Positions 1-8,729 of a stretch of DNA of 46,660 nucleotides are shown one piece after another. A program made the position numbers and the translations under genes. The DNA is taken from NCBI GenBank assembly GCA_031269995.1, contig JAISYI010000018.1, forward strand, positions 1-46,660, written 5' to 3'. How positions within the stretch are numbered: the stretch's first letter is position 1; each line of letters begins with the position of its first letter. Origin of the DNA: Holosporaceae bacterium (GTDB lineage: Bacteria; Pseudomonadota; Alphaproteobacteria; UBA3830). The notes under the pieces are model-generated. The model searched no databases. It was not told the origin of the DNA and saw nothing but the letters and a program-made list of their open reading frames with translations.

Positions 1-161
1 TTTCTGTTATATCTAGCTTCATGGCTATACTTCCATCTACAAAAACTCTGAAAGTTTAGCCTTTCTGAAAACTTTAATACATAACTTTAGCTAAAATCTA
101 ATCCATTATTCGCGTAGAGAAAGAAATTCTTGGAATATTTTCTGGAAATCATCTGCGAAAA

Positions 162-1100
162 TTGACCGATGAGGAAAATATTTTTCTCAAGTCGCTGAAT
201 AATAAACTGAATGAGGAATTTCCGGAAAATATTCAACTGAATTATCCAGTATGGATGACTCCGCTGCTGAAAAGGTCCTTCCCCGAAGGACTAGCTGATG
301 AAATGCTTGCGCTCAACGAGAGGGCTCAGGTGGATTTGCGTGTAAATACGCTGAAGACATCGAAGAACGAGGTGAAGAAGATTCTTTTTGATTCCGGGTT
401 TCAAGTAATCGACTGTCCTCTATCCACCAATGGACTACGTTTATTAAATGGTCGCCTGAGGCGCAGCCATGAGGTCCTAGTTAATGGACTAGTAGAAATA
501 CAGGACGAGGGATCACAGTTGATTGCCGAAGTCTGTGCAGCGGCCCCTGGAGACACGGTCGTAGATTTTTGTGCTGGAGCTGGAGGGAAAACCCTCGCTC
601 TGGCCGCTGCCATGGCCAACAAGGGGCGCATCTTCGCTCTGGACAAAAGTTTAGAGCGGTTAGAAAATGCGCAAGCGAGGCTCAAAAAAGCCCGAGCGCA
701 TAATGTTTTTTGTTGTTGTATTACGGGAAAATGGATCAAAAGACATCTGGAGTGTGCGGATGTAGTTCTGGTGGATGCTCCTTGTTCCGGGACTGGAACA
801 TGGCGCAGAAATCCGGATATGCGGGCGAGATTTTCTCCCAACGATCTGTGCGAACTTTTGTCAGTCCAGGAAGAAATTCTCGAATCGGCATGCAAACTTG
901 TTAAAAGCAAAGGTAGAATAATCTATGCGACCTGCTCCATTCTGAAGGAAGAGAATGATGACCAGGTGAAAAAATTCTTGGGAAAGCATCCAGAATTTTC
1001 ATATGGAAATGTCGGGAGTTTCCCGGAAGGGCTACTACGCCTTTCCCCATTTAAGCATTTTACGGACGGATTCTTCGCAGCAGTCTTAAAGAAATGCTAA
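162..1100 (+). CDS. rsmB: RsmB/NOP-family rRNA cytosine-C5 methyltransferase, N-terminally short
   Basis: SAM-dependent m5C methyltransferase acting on rRNA. Seen: the SAM-binding DFCAGAGGKT segment (about residue 135), DAPCSGTGTW with the first catalytic Cys (about 205), and the second catalytic Cys in ATCS (about 256). RsmB proteins are usually about 430 residues with a NusB-like N-terminal domain; this one has 312 and lacks it. Its start is TTG with no clear ribosome-binding site. The frame stays open back to a stop at 99-101, and the extra codons still read like family linker sequence (IFSGNHLRKLTDEE). The true start may therefore be further upstream at a rare codon, or the 5' end of the gene is lost. 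The other two upstream frames show no NusB-like continuation. Methyltransferase call certain; exact subfamily and start less so. Confidence 0.85.
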   Translation: MTDEENIFLKSLNNKLNEEFPENIQLNYPVWMTPLLKRSFPEGLADEMLALNERAQVDLRVNTLKTSKNEVKKILFDSGFQVIDCPLSTNGLRLLNGRLRRSHEVLVNGLVEIQDEGSQLIAEVCAAAPGDTVVDFCAGAGGKTLALAAAMANKGRIFALDKSLERLENAQARLKKARAHNVFCCCITGKWIKRHLECADVVLVDAPCSGTGTWRRNPDMRARFSPNDLCELLSVQEEILESACKLVKSKGRIIYATCSILKEENDDQVKKFLGKHPEFSYGNVGSFPEGLLRLSPFKHFTDGFFAAVLKKC

Positions 1101-1189
1101 ATAAATCACATGAGAGCCTATGTTTGAAGATGATAGTTAGCTTACCCAAAACGTCTTCCTTCTGTTCATCATTTTATGTACAATGCCAT

Positions 1190-1275
1190 GTGGATGGCTG
1201 GACATTGAAGAGCGTAAACCCGGTCAGGTTCGGAAGAAAGCAGCCGTAGCGAACACCAGATGGGTCAGCTGTCCT
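1190..1275 (+). ncRNA. ffs: Signal recognition particle RNA (4.5S type)
   Basis: RNA component of the signal recognition particle, the Ffh partner in co-translational targeting. The conserved apical domain is directly visible: GGTCAGGTTCGGAAGAAAGC followed by AGCC around 1221-1244, including the GGAA-type tetraloop and the asymmetric-loop A-rich strand that Ffh binds. The flanks GGATGGCTGG (about 1192) and CAGCTGTCC (about 1266-1274) pair to close the hairpin, with a short T run just after. Placement immediately upstream of dnaX-ybaB is a recurrent bacterial arrangement. Ends are approximate. Confidence 0.92.
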
Positions 1276-1360
1276 TTTATCTATCGATGAAAGAAGTGTT
1301 GGAAGATTGAGGGAACATCGTATATTGCTACTTTTAGCATAGAGGAGAGAAAAAGGGAGC

Positions 1361-2653
1361 ATGGAAGTATATGTTCCGCTGGCTACCAGGTATAGACCAC
1401 GAAAGTTTGCCGATATTGTTGGACAGGATATAACGGTCAAGATAATAACCCGCGGAATGCTAAAGGATAGATTGGGTGCGGCGTTGCTATTTGCAGGAAC
1501 TCGCGGAGTCGGCAAGACGACTCTTGCTCGAGTTTTAGCCAGAGCATACCGCTGTGAAAATCGCGCCGACGATAACCCAGAGCCGTGCTATCAATGTGAA
1601 TCCTGCGCAAGTTCCTTACGTGACAGCCAAATCGATGTTGTGGAGATCGATGCTGCTAGTAATACTAGTGTGGACGACATCCGTGAGGTTATTGAGTCTA
1701 GCAGATACCGGCCTACCACTGGAAAATTCAAAATTTTTATCATTGATGAAGTACATATGCTTTCTAAAAGTGCATTCAATGCTCTTTTAAAAACTCTAGA
1801 AGAGCCTCCACCGCATGTGAAATTTTTTTTTGCGACTACAGAAACACATAGAATTCCAGAAACGATAATATCACGGGTTTTGCGGTTTGATTTGAGAAAG
1901 TTGGATCATGGATTGATAGCGCAGCATTTATCATCGATTTGCAATCAGGAAAGGATTTGCGCTGATGCTGATGTTCTTACGTTGATAGCTAAAGCGGCGG
2001 AAGGATCGATTCGTGATGGTCTCTCAATTTTGGATCAGGCGATCAATCTATCAGAAGGGAACAAATTGTCTCTTCAGGATGTAAGAAGCATGCTGAATAT
2101 TTCTGGCGACGACGATATGGCAGATTTGCTCGAATTAATTCTTACTGCCGATATGAAGGGATCTGTTGGAAAATACCGCGAGATACTGAGGAATAATGTT
2201 CCTGTAAACAAGATTATAAATATGCTGCTCGATTTTATGCACACAATGGTTTGCATTAAAACAAAGATCTCTCCGCTGGAGACATTGGTATCGGAGGAGA
2301 TTCTTCAGCGATTAGAAAAAATGGCTGATAAGATCTCGCAAGGAGCTTTATCCAAAATCTGGCAGATGCTGCTAAAGGGTGTGGAAGAGTTGCGGTTCAG
2401 TGATCGAGGCGATATCATTCTTGAAATGCTGCTGATTCGCATCATCTATGTGTCAGATTTACCCGATCTGCAGGAGTTGGCCCGTGAAATCCTGTACGCC
2501 GGCCGAGACAAGATTTGCCAGGTAATGGAAAAACCTGCGGCTCAACTGCAAGCGGAGGACGACAAACGAAAAGCATTAGCAGAGAAACGAGGAGAGACAA
2601 CGTCTCTTGTGAATGACGCTTTACTGATGTTTTCTGGATCGAAAATTATGTAA
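1361..2653 (+). CDS. dnaX: DNA polymerase III clamp-loader subunit gamma/tau (short form)
   Basis: AAA+ ATPase of the replicative clamp loader, which opens the DnaN ring and places it on primed DNA. Walker A is GTRGVGKT (about residue 47), the zinc knuckle is C-x8-C-x2-C-x2-C (about 65-82), Walker B is IIDEVHML, and the sensor/arginine-finger region ATTETHRIPETIISR is intact. At 430 residues it stops soon after domain III, so it resembles the gamma form and has no obvious tau C-terminal region for DnaB and polymerase alpha contact. A T9 run at 1823-1831 encodes the conserved KFFFATTE segment. ybaB follows after 46 bases. The usual next gene, recR, is absent; convergent M16 genes take its place. 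Confidence 0.97.
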   Translation: MEVYVPLATRYRPRKFADIVGQDITVKIITRGMLKDRLGAALLFAGTRGVGKTTLARVLARAYRCENRADDNPEPCYQCESCASSLRDSQIDVVEIDAASNTSVDDIREVIESSRYRPTTGKFKIFIIDEVHMLSKSAFNALLKTLEEPPPHVKFFFATTETHRIPETIISRVLRFDLRKLDHGLIAQHLSSICNQERICADADVLTLIAKAAEGSIRDGLSILDQAINLSEGNKLSLQDVRSMLNISGDDDMADLLELILTADMKGSVGKYREILRNNVPVNKIINMLLDFMHTMVCIKTKISPLETLVSEEILQRLEKMADKISQGALSKIWQMLLKGVEELRFSDRGDIILEMLLIRIIYVSDLPDLQELAREILYAGRDKICQVMEKPAAQLQAEDDKRKALAEKRGETTSLVNDALLMFSGSKIM

Positions 2654-2699
2654 TAACTAATGGGGTCAGGGGGACAGCCATTACAAGAAAGGGGTAAAC

Positions 2700-3008
2700 A
2701 TGAATAATTTCAATCAACTAATGAAGCAGGCTCAGGAGATGCAGGCTAAGTTTTTGGAAGCGCAGAGCAAGCTGAATGAAATGGAGGTTGCAGGTACGTC
2801 TGGAGGCGGGATGGTGACTGTTATCCTTAATGGGAAAATAGAAATGAAAAAACTTTCCATTGATCACACGCTGCTTTCTCCCAGTGAGTCCGAAATTTTG
2901 AGTGATTTGATTATCGCGGCGTTTAACGATGCTCGAGCGAAGATTACTAATGAAATGTCTACTCGAATGGGAGGATTGCTTCCTCCTGGCATGCAGATGC
3001 CGTTTTAG
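2700..3008 (+). CDS. ybaB: YbaB/EbfC family nucleoid-associated protein
   Basis: Small dimeric DNA-binding protein of the YbaB/EbfC family, 102 residues, the usual length. Typical features are the N-terminal helix NFNQLMKQAQEMQAKF, the glycine-rich turn GTSGGGMV, and the C-terminal NEMSTRMGGLLPPGMQMPF tail. A good Shine-Dalgarno (GAAAGGGG) lies just upstream of the ATG. It follows dnaX, its standard neighbour, and probably shares its transcript. Its stop lies 6 bases from the stop of the convergent M16-like gene. Confidence 0.95.
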   Translation: MNNFNQLMKQAQEMQAKFLEAQSKLNEMEVAGTSGGGMVTVILNGKIEMKKLSIDHTLLSPSESEILSDLIIAAFNDARAKITNEMSTRMGGLLPPGMQMPF

Positions 3009-3014
3009 AAATTT

Positions 3015-4313
3015 CTATTTCTCATTGCCTTCTCTTATGTAGACAATTTGAATCATCGAAGGATCAAATAGTTTTTTCGCTGTTGCTGCGATTGTGTCTC
3101 CATCAACTTCTTCAAATGGAAGTTCTCCGAATTTTATCTTTTTATCCAAATTTTCTATTTCTGCGAATCCGCAACGAGTGGATTCTATGAAGAACTGCCT
3201 CGTTCTCATTAATTTTTTCAAATTTAACCTGCTTGGATATTGCGAAATTTTTTCGTTTAAGTACTTCTGAAATTTCGCCAAATCATTTTTCCAAAGATTA
3301 ACCCAAAAATAGAAAACTGTGGAAAGTTGTCTTGGCAAAATCTCATAGTCATTGATGCTATGCGTGATTTTTTGTACTCGCAATTCTTCATTAAAATCTC
3401 CTATTTCGGTATTAAATAGCGTTTCTGCCAATATATAGACCGCGGCCAGCTCACGGGCGGTTAGGCCATCTAGACGTACTCCGCAGATTACCCCGACAAT
3501 ATCCTTCATATTCAATTTTTGTATTGTAAAGTCTCGTTCCTTAGAGGGATGAAACTTTGCGATGTCGTCTTGTAAAGATTCCTTCCCGCAGCTTTTCGGT
3601 AGCTGCGCAAATAATATTTTCGACCACGCGTCGACTTCCGACAGTGATAAATCCCCGGTAAAAAAGACCTCTAAATTGTCTTTTCCAAAATGCTTTCTTA
3701 CGAAATCTCTCACATCAGATTCCGTGATACTTAATATCGCCTGGGCTGTGCCAGTGATATTCATGCCATAATTATGGTTTGGATATAGTAGATTTAGCAA
3801 TTTTTCCAAAAGTAATCCTCTCGGTGGAGTAGTTTCTTGATCAGACATTATTGGGTACTTTTCTTTTATAAACTCCAAATCACTTTTCGTAAATTCCGGT
3901 TGTATAAATACTGGAGCAAGGAAGTGCAACGCCTCCGGCGCCCTGCTTTTCAAAACTCGGAATGATATTATAAAATGGTCGCCAGTAGTGTAAGTATCCG
4001 GACCGTCAATTCCGAGCTTCATTAATTCTTCCTTCGTTTCTTCCGGAGATAATCTTCCGACTTTCCTACACAAAAGCTCTCCTACGATGGCGGAAATGCC
4101 ATGCTTATCCAGTGAATTATGCAATACGCCAGCATTTTTGAATCGGCATTTTATATTAGCTACATTATTACTCTTCAATTTAATTTGTTTTGCCTTCACT
4201 CCACATGATGTGCTAACCTCTGTAATCTTAATGGATGTTTTTTTCTTTCCAAAGAACACAGGCGTCAATACAAGGATAATCAGTAGAAGAAATATGATTG
4301 CTTTTCGGTTCAT
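3015..4313 (-). CDS. M16-family peptidase homologue, zinc site lost (fourth gene of array)
   Basis: Half-size (432-residue) M16B-type protein at the end of the four-gene array. The N terminus has a basic start and one long hydrophobic segment (residues 7-22), a signal peptide or membrane anchor, so the body is probably periplasmic. Where active members have HxxEH after a GxA turn, this one reads GISAIVGEL, with no His. The two-domain M16 layout is still recognisable (NLEVFFTGDLSLSEV near 210; repeated helix/strand pattern to the end). It begins 1 base after the stop of the preceding array gene, so it is almost certainly co-transcribed. Likely a non-catalytic partner subunit; this is inference from mitochondrial-processing-peptidase-like pairs. 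Confidence 0.72.
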   Translation of the reverse strand: MNRKAIIFLLLIILVLTPVFFGKKKTSIKITEVSTSCGVKAKQIKLKSNNVANIKCRFKNAGVLHNSLDKHGISAIVGELLCRKVGRLSPEETKEELMKLGIDGPDTYTTGDHFIISFRVLKSRAPEALHFLAPVFIQPEFTKSDLEFIKEKYPIMSDQETTPPRGLLLEKLLNLLYPNHNYGMNITGTAQAILSITESDVRDFVRKHFGKDNLEVFFTGDLSLSEVDAWSKILFAQLPKSCGKESLQDDIAKFHPSKERDFTIQKLNMKDIVGVICGVRLDGLTARELAAVYILAETLFNTEIGDFNEELRVQKITHSINDYEILPRQLSTVFYFWVNLWKNDLAKFQKYLNEKISQYPSRLNLKKLMRTRQFFIESTRCGFAEIENLDKKIKFGELPFEEVDGDTIAATAKKLFDPSMIQIVYIREGNEK

Positions 4314-4314
4314 G

Positions 4315-5544
4315 TCACCTATCCGTTCTGTACTGCGTTTTGACCTTCAATATTAAATTGTTTTTTAAAATCTTCTCTATTAATGAATTGAACTGTTTAG
4401 GACTACTCATATCGATTTCGCAGTCAATTCCGTCTAGATAATTTTCCTTTATGTGGGAATAGACCTTATTTAGATCTGCGAGCCAAATTTGCATAAAAGC
4501 ATTTTTTTCTCGCATAATTTCTGGCAAGGATTCTAGTGGAATTTTACACTCCCTATCAACAAAAACTGAATAGGCCTGCTGCAGATTCTCCAATGATACG
4601 TCTAACTTGGGGTAGAGGGCTACCTGGTATACTCCGTCGCCGTTGGAAATTACATAGGAGATCGCATATCCTGAAATTACTGCCATGGATTTTTCGAGAT
4701 AGTTGAATATTCTGTGGGATAAGGCATAGAAAAATGTTTGAGCATACGCTAAATCTTCTTTAGGGACTCTGTAGAAATACTGTAGTGACCTTGCGATAAA
4801 CTTACTCAAAATATCTACTTCCTTCGGAATCGTATTAATACACGCGGAACCTGGAGGAATTGGTAAACGCCTTGGCAGGTTGCAAATTGTGGATTGCAGA
4901 GTCTTTATCAAATTTTTATATCCGACTGCTCCACAAACTATCAGAGACATATGACAGGTGAGATAATGCTGATCAAAGTAGGCCTTTACATCATCAGAAG
5001 AAATAGTAAGACATCTTTTCTCGTTAAAGATCTCTTCGACATTCGCATTTTCATATCTTATATTTGCAAAAATTTCATTTGAAACAGCATCTTCAAAACC
5101 ACTGTGGGCAAGTTTTTGACGTATAACTACTTTTTTTTTCAAGATTTCTAAATCTCTAGGTAGGTAGCGATTATTGCATATAATTTGGAAAAATTTGTCT
5201 ATATGCTTAGGATTCATTTTTGCGACGATTTCTGTATGCCTTTCATGCACATTTACATTCCAGGATATACCAAGTTCCCGTAGCTGATTATATATGCTAC
5301 GGCTGATCAAATTTTTAGATATAAGATACGTAATTCCTGATTGTCCCAGTGGAACGTCAAATGTTCCTGTATGCAAGATGATTCCTACTATTACTATGGG
5401 CGTTCGAAAATCTTCGTGTAGCAGTACATCAATCCCGTTGCTAAGTATGCATCTTTTTAGTTTATTTTCCGCGGTGACCTTTTCCGGCTCTCCGAGTGTT
5501 TGATGGCAAAAAAATAATAAGCCAACCGCCCATAATTTGCTCAT
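4315..5544 (-). CDS. M16-family peptidase homologue, zinc site lost (third gene of array)
   Basis: 409-residue M16-like protein with a signal peptide (residues 1-18, MSKLWAVGLLFFCHQTLG). Homology is visible in LSNGIDVLLHEDFRTPIVIVGI, the standard first strand pair, and in GQSGITYLISKNL, which aligns with GVAHFLEHM of the active neighbour but carries YLISK instead of HxxEH. Family domain spacing is otherwise kept. Its start overlaps the previous gene's end by 4 bases, implying translational coupling. A run of nine A in the coding strand (T9 at 5131-5139) encodes Lys-Lys-Lys and is a potential slippage site. Probably a structural or chaperone-like partner of an active M16 subunit. Confidence 0.72.
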   Translation of the reverse strand: MSKLWAVGLLFFCHQTLGEPEKVTAENKLKRCILSNGIDVLLHEDFRTPIVIVGIILHTGTFDVPLGQSGITYLISKNLISRSIYNQLRELGISWNVNVHERHTEIVAKMNPKHIDKFFQIICNNRYLPRDLEILKKKVVIRQKLAHSGFEDAVSNEIFANIRYENANVEEIFNEKRCLTISSDDVKAYFDQHYLTCHMSLIVCGAVGYKNLIKTLQSTICNLPRRLPIPPGSACINTIPKEVDILSKFIARSLQYFYRVPKEDLAYAQTFFYALSHRIFNYLEKSMAVISGYAISYVISNGDGVYQVALYPKLDVSLENLQQAYSVFVDRECKIPLESLPEIMREKNAFMQIWLADLNKVYSHIKENYLDGIDCEIDMSSPKQFNSLIEKILKNNLILKVKTQYRTDR

Positions 5545-6926
5545 TTCTCGTTCCCTCCTTCACCTCCACCAATGACGATAAAGGGCGCCTCTTCATTTAG
5601 CATTATCGCTACAAGATCGTTGACATCTGGTAGTGTCACTGAATTTACGCCGGCAGAAAAATCTGCAAACACTTCCAGACCAGATCCTTCCAATTTTCGT
5701 TTAAGAAAAAAAAAGCAAAGATTTTGGGATGTTCTCAGATCTACTAGCAGCCTCCCCATCACATTTTCTTTCGCAAAATTCAATTCCTCTTTCGTTATTC
5801 CATTTTTCCGAAGATTTCCTATTATTTTCTTCAGCTGAGCTATCGCTTTATCCACATTGGCATTATCCGTCTGGAGTATTCCCACCATCCAGCTGCAGTG
5901 TTGCCAATCCACGAAATAAACAGATCCCCCGTAGATCAGACCTGCTTTTGTGCGAAGTTCTGAGAGAATTCGTCCCTTAAATACTCCTCCTTCCCCTAAA
6001 ATTTTTGAAAGCATCATTGCAGAAAATCTTTTTGAAGAGTTTGGTTTTTCGAATTGCTGAGCAAAGAAAATTGTACTTTGAGGGCCCTCTGCATAGTATC
6101 TTTTAATTACATTTGGAAGCCTAGGTTTCACATCTACAACGCTAGACTTTGTTGCTTTCCCTCCAGGGATTCCAGATAAAATCTGATCAAGAGCTGACAC
6201 CGCCTCTGCGCTAGATAATCCGCCTCCAGCGCAAATCTCTGCGTTAGCTAGTGTCAGAGAACTTTTATGATAATCGAAAAGATCAATCACAGACAGCATA
6301 AGACAATCTTCCGACGATCCTGCCACCCCTTTTCCATAGGGATGTAATTCGAAAAGCATCGCTGGCAAAATGGATGACATCGCAACACCAATTGGATTGG
6401 CTGCATAGTTTTGTAGTGAGTAAGCTAAGTTCAATTGCGTCATTTTCACTTTATCTTCTTCAAAGTTTGGCGACGTAAGCAATACTTTGAACAGCGCTAA
6501 CCCTTTGCTTAATGTCATTTTTGGAACGGTCAGTGAGAAATACAGATGGTCTATCCCCGCTGAACAGGATATCTGTGCGGCAATTTTTAAGCATTGATCT
6601 GCAAATTGATTTTTAGAGTACTTTCCTGACCCGCAAAAAATACTGTGAGAAAATAGTTCTGGCAACCCCTCTTTAGTCTTTTTCTGATGAGCAGCTCCCA
6701 CATTTTTAAAACAGATTATTATCTGCACCAAATCAGTGCTTGGATCTGGCAGGAACCAAAATTTCTTTCCGGTAGAGGTCACGATTTCTTTTGCTCTGCT
6801 CTTTTTTGGCGTTACTGACTCCGCCGACTTCCCTTCCTTTTTTGAGCCATCTATATCATCATCGCATCGTACTCCCCCACACAAAAGCGTTAATAATGCA
6901 AATTTGAAAAAGTTATTCACGATCAT
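5541..6926 (-). CDS. M16-family peptidase homologue, inactive-type subunit (second gene of array)
   Basis: 461-residue exported M16 protein (hydrophobic residues 5-18). The metal-site position reads GLPELFSHS: only the second His of HFLEH survives, so zinc catalysis is not expected. The C-terminal domain retains the GGVFKGRILSELRTKAGLIYG region around residue 330. This R/Y motif is conserved in M16B partner subunits and helps the active subunit bind substrate. By analogy with MPP alpha and other bacterial M16B pairs, this is the likely direct partner of the upstream active subunit, whose end it overlaps by 14 bases. A T9 run in the coding strand (5706-5714) encodes Phe residues. Confidence 0.8.
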   Translation of the reverse strand: MIVNNFFKFALLTLLCGGVRCDDDIDGSKKEGKSAESVTPKKSRAKEIVTSTGKKFWFLPDPSTDLVQIIICFKNVGAAHQKKTKEGLPELFSHSIFCGSGKYSKNQFADQCLKIAAQISCSAGIDHLYFSLTVPKMTLSKGLALFKVLLTSPNFEEDKVKMTQLNLAYSLQNYAANPIGVAMSSILPAMLFELHPYGKGVAGSSEDCLMLSVIDLFDYHKSSLTLANAEICAGGGLSSAEAVSALDQILSGIPGGKATKSSVVDVKPRLPNVIKRYYAEGPQSTIFFAQQFEKPNSSKRFSAMMLSKILGEGGVFKGRILSELRTKAGLIYGGSVYFVDWQHCSWMVGILQTDNANVDKAIAQLKKIIGNLRKNGITKEELNFAKENVMGRLLVDLRTSQNLCFFFLKRKLEGSGLEVFADFSAGVNSVTLPDVNDLVAIMLNEEAPFIVIGGGEGGNEK

Positions 6927-8271
6927 ATCCCTTGGGAACTGTTCTTATTACCGCGTTCGGGGCTTGGGAAAAAACTTCTCGTAGACATTGGTTACACTCT
7001 TCCACGGAGAGGCTCCGAACTAGATCTACTACTGACTGAACTTCCTCCAACGAATAGCCGGCTGTCAACCATCCACCATAATAATTTGATATTTGTTCGA
7101 TATCATCTTTTCTGTATGCCAGGGCAAGGCAATATTGCAGTTTTACTGCCTCCAATTCGCTCTTTGTTACGCCCGTCGCTGCCAATCTCTTCTGTAAATA
7201 GTTCCACGTGTTCTCCGCTTCCTGGATATTATCAATCGATGATGCTGAAATTTTCGCTGTTATAATATCTTGTTGAAATAGTCTATCTATGTAACAAAAC
7301 GATACTCCTGTAGCGCAGTTTCTGGTGTCTTTTAGTATCTTTTTAGGAAATGATTCCGGCTGATTTAATGCCATTATTGCCACGTCTAACGCAATCCCTT
7401 TACGCAGATGCTTCTTTGATGAAAATGGAGCGTTGTATATATACTTAGTGATTGCCAAAGACCCATTCTTCGGAGACCCATAACTGATCTCTTTTACTCC
7501 TCTCTCGAAATTTCGTCGATCCTCTACAGAGGGTTCCTCTATCTTCTTGGTCGGGATTTCACCAAAGTACTGCTCAGCAAGCTTTTTTATCTGATCAAAA
7601 TCAAAATCTCCTGATATTATAATAATTGCATTATTCGGAGCGAACCACTTTTGATGAAATGTGTATAAATCTTCCTCCTTTATCGTCTCTATCTCGTGTT
7701 TCCAACCCAGAATCCCTATCCCTCCACATTCTCGATTAAAAATATTTGCCATGGCTGCTTCATGCAGCATTCCGCTGGGGTTGTTCCCAACACTGGACAG
7801 CCACTCTTCTTGAATCGCCTTCTTTTCTTTCACGAAATCGTCGTTCTCTATCCTAAAGGAAACCATTCGCTTTGCTTCATATTTGAAAACGTCTTCTATG
7901 TGATCTTTCTGAAACATTTCATGAAAGCAAATCGTCTGAATGGAGGTAAATGCATTCTTGCTAGCCCCGATGTCTTCCAAAAAATTATTGAATTCTCTTT
8001 TATTAAAGGAAAACGCCATATGTTCTAGAAAATGAGCCACGCCGGATTTGGAAATAGCGTCGTTTTTCGCTCCGCACAGGTACCAAATAGAAAAAAATAT
8101 AATAGGCGCAGATTTTTTCTCGATACAAATTACCCTAAGTCCGTTTTCCAGAGTGAAATACCGTAATTTTACCTGGGCGATTCCATTCTGGACAGATAAA
8201 ACTAAAAAAAACGCCCATAATAAAAAATGGGAAAAAATGCTACTTGTGTTCGCGTTTTTTGTATAGATCAC
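6913..8271 (-). CDS. Zinc-dependent M16-family peptidase, active subunit (first gene of array)
   Basis: 452-residue pitrilysin-superfamily (M16B) metallopeptidase. The inverted zinc motif HFLEH is at residues 80-84, and the third ligand Glu is at about 155-156 in KAIQEEW. The following SSVGNNPSGMLHEA is typical of the family. A hydrophobic stretch at residues 14-32 is a signal peptide, so action on periplasmic peptides is expected. The start is GTG and lies inside the end of popZ (32-base overlap), which suggests coupling to it. It is the only array member with an intact metal site, so any proteolysis by the four-protein set must run through it. Substrate unknown. Confidence 0.9.
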   Translation of the reverse strand: MIYTKNANTSSIFSHFLLWAFFLVLSVQNGIAQVKLRYFTLENGLRVICIEKKSAPIIFFSIWYLCGAKNDAISKSGVAHFLEHMAFSFNKREFNNFLEDIGASKNAFTSIQTICFHEMFQKDHIEDVFKYEAKRMVSFRIENDDFVKEKKAIQEEWLSSVGNNPSGMLHEAAMANIFNRECGGIGILGWKHEIETIKEEDLYTFHQKWFAPNNAIIIISGDFDFDQIKKLAEQYFGEIPTKKIEEPSVEDRRNFERGVKEISYGSPKNGSLAITKYIYNAPFSSKKHLRKGIALDVAIMALNQPESFPKKILKDTRNCATGVSFCYIDRLFQQDIITAKISASSIDNIQEAENTWNYLQKRLAATGVTKSELEAVKLQYCLALAYRKDDIEQISNYYGGWLTAGYSLEEVQSVVDLVRSLSVEECNQCLREVFSQAPNAVIRTVPKGYDRE

Positions 8272-8722
8272 AAATCTTTTCCTCTACAATTTCTTTAATA
8301 ATTTCAGGAAGATGCGAGTCAACCCATTCCCTAATCCAGGGAGATGCTATCTCTTTTAATACTTCCAGGGCGACCGCGTCCTTCTGGACTAGGTTCACAG
8401 GAAAAGCTACATTCCCCTCTCCAGCTGTAGGCTGTAATATCTCTGTGGATTCCTCCCTTATCATTGCCCGCTTTCCTTCTCCACCTACTACGGTATCCTC
8501 TGAAATTTTTTCAACATTCTCTTGCACCATTTTTAGAAATGTTCTCATCTCTAAGCGGCTGTTGTGGTTCTTTATCTGTACAATGCTTCCGTCTGGCCCT
8601 ACCATATCAGTCAAATCTAGGACAGGAGGCTCCTCATCCATTACCATCTTCTTTATGGAAGACAGAACCTCGTCCAATGACATTTCAGAATCTGCTTTCT
8701 CCATATTCCTTTCGTTATTCAT
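8240..8722 (-). CDS. popZ: PopZ-like polar organizing protein
   Basis: 160-residue protein with PopZ (DUF2497) architecture. There is an N-terminal helix SLDEVLSSIKKMVMDEEP (about 15-32), a variable acidic/polar linker, and a C-terminal helical oligomerisation module PWIREWVDSHLPEIIKEIVEEKI (about 128-150). In alphaproteobacteria PopZ forms polar condensates that tether chromosome origins through ParB and recruit cell-cycle factors. No parAB lies in the window. It sits 7 bases downstream of tolC and overlaps the first M16 gene, so it is embedded in an envelope operon, an uncommon context. Confidence 0.85.
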   Translation of the reverse strand: MNNERNMEKADSEMSLDEVLSSIKKMVMDEEPPVLDLTDMVGPDGSIVQIKNHNSRLEMRTFLKMVQENVEKISEDTVVGGEGKRAMIREESTEILQPTAGEGNVAFPVNLVQKDAVALEVLKEIASPWIREWVDSHLPEIIKEIVEEKICDLYKKREHK

Positions 8723-8729
8723 CCGCTTT

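Noticed and set aside
1-22. Possible minus-strand gene start (ATG at 22, GGAAG seven bases upstream) leaving the window
   Set aside because: Only seven codons are visible; nothing supports it beyond a weak ribosome-binding site.
401-910. 169-codon minus-strand frame inside rsmB
   Set aside because: Fully antisense to a confidently identified methyltransferase; low-complexity Ser/Arg composition typical of a shadow frame.
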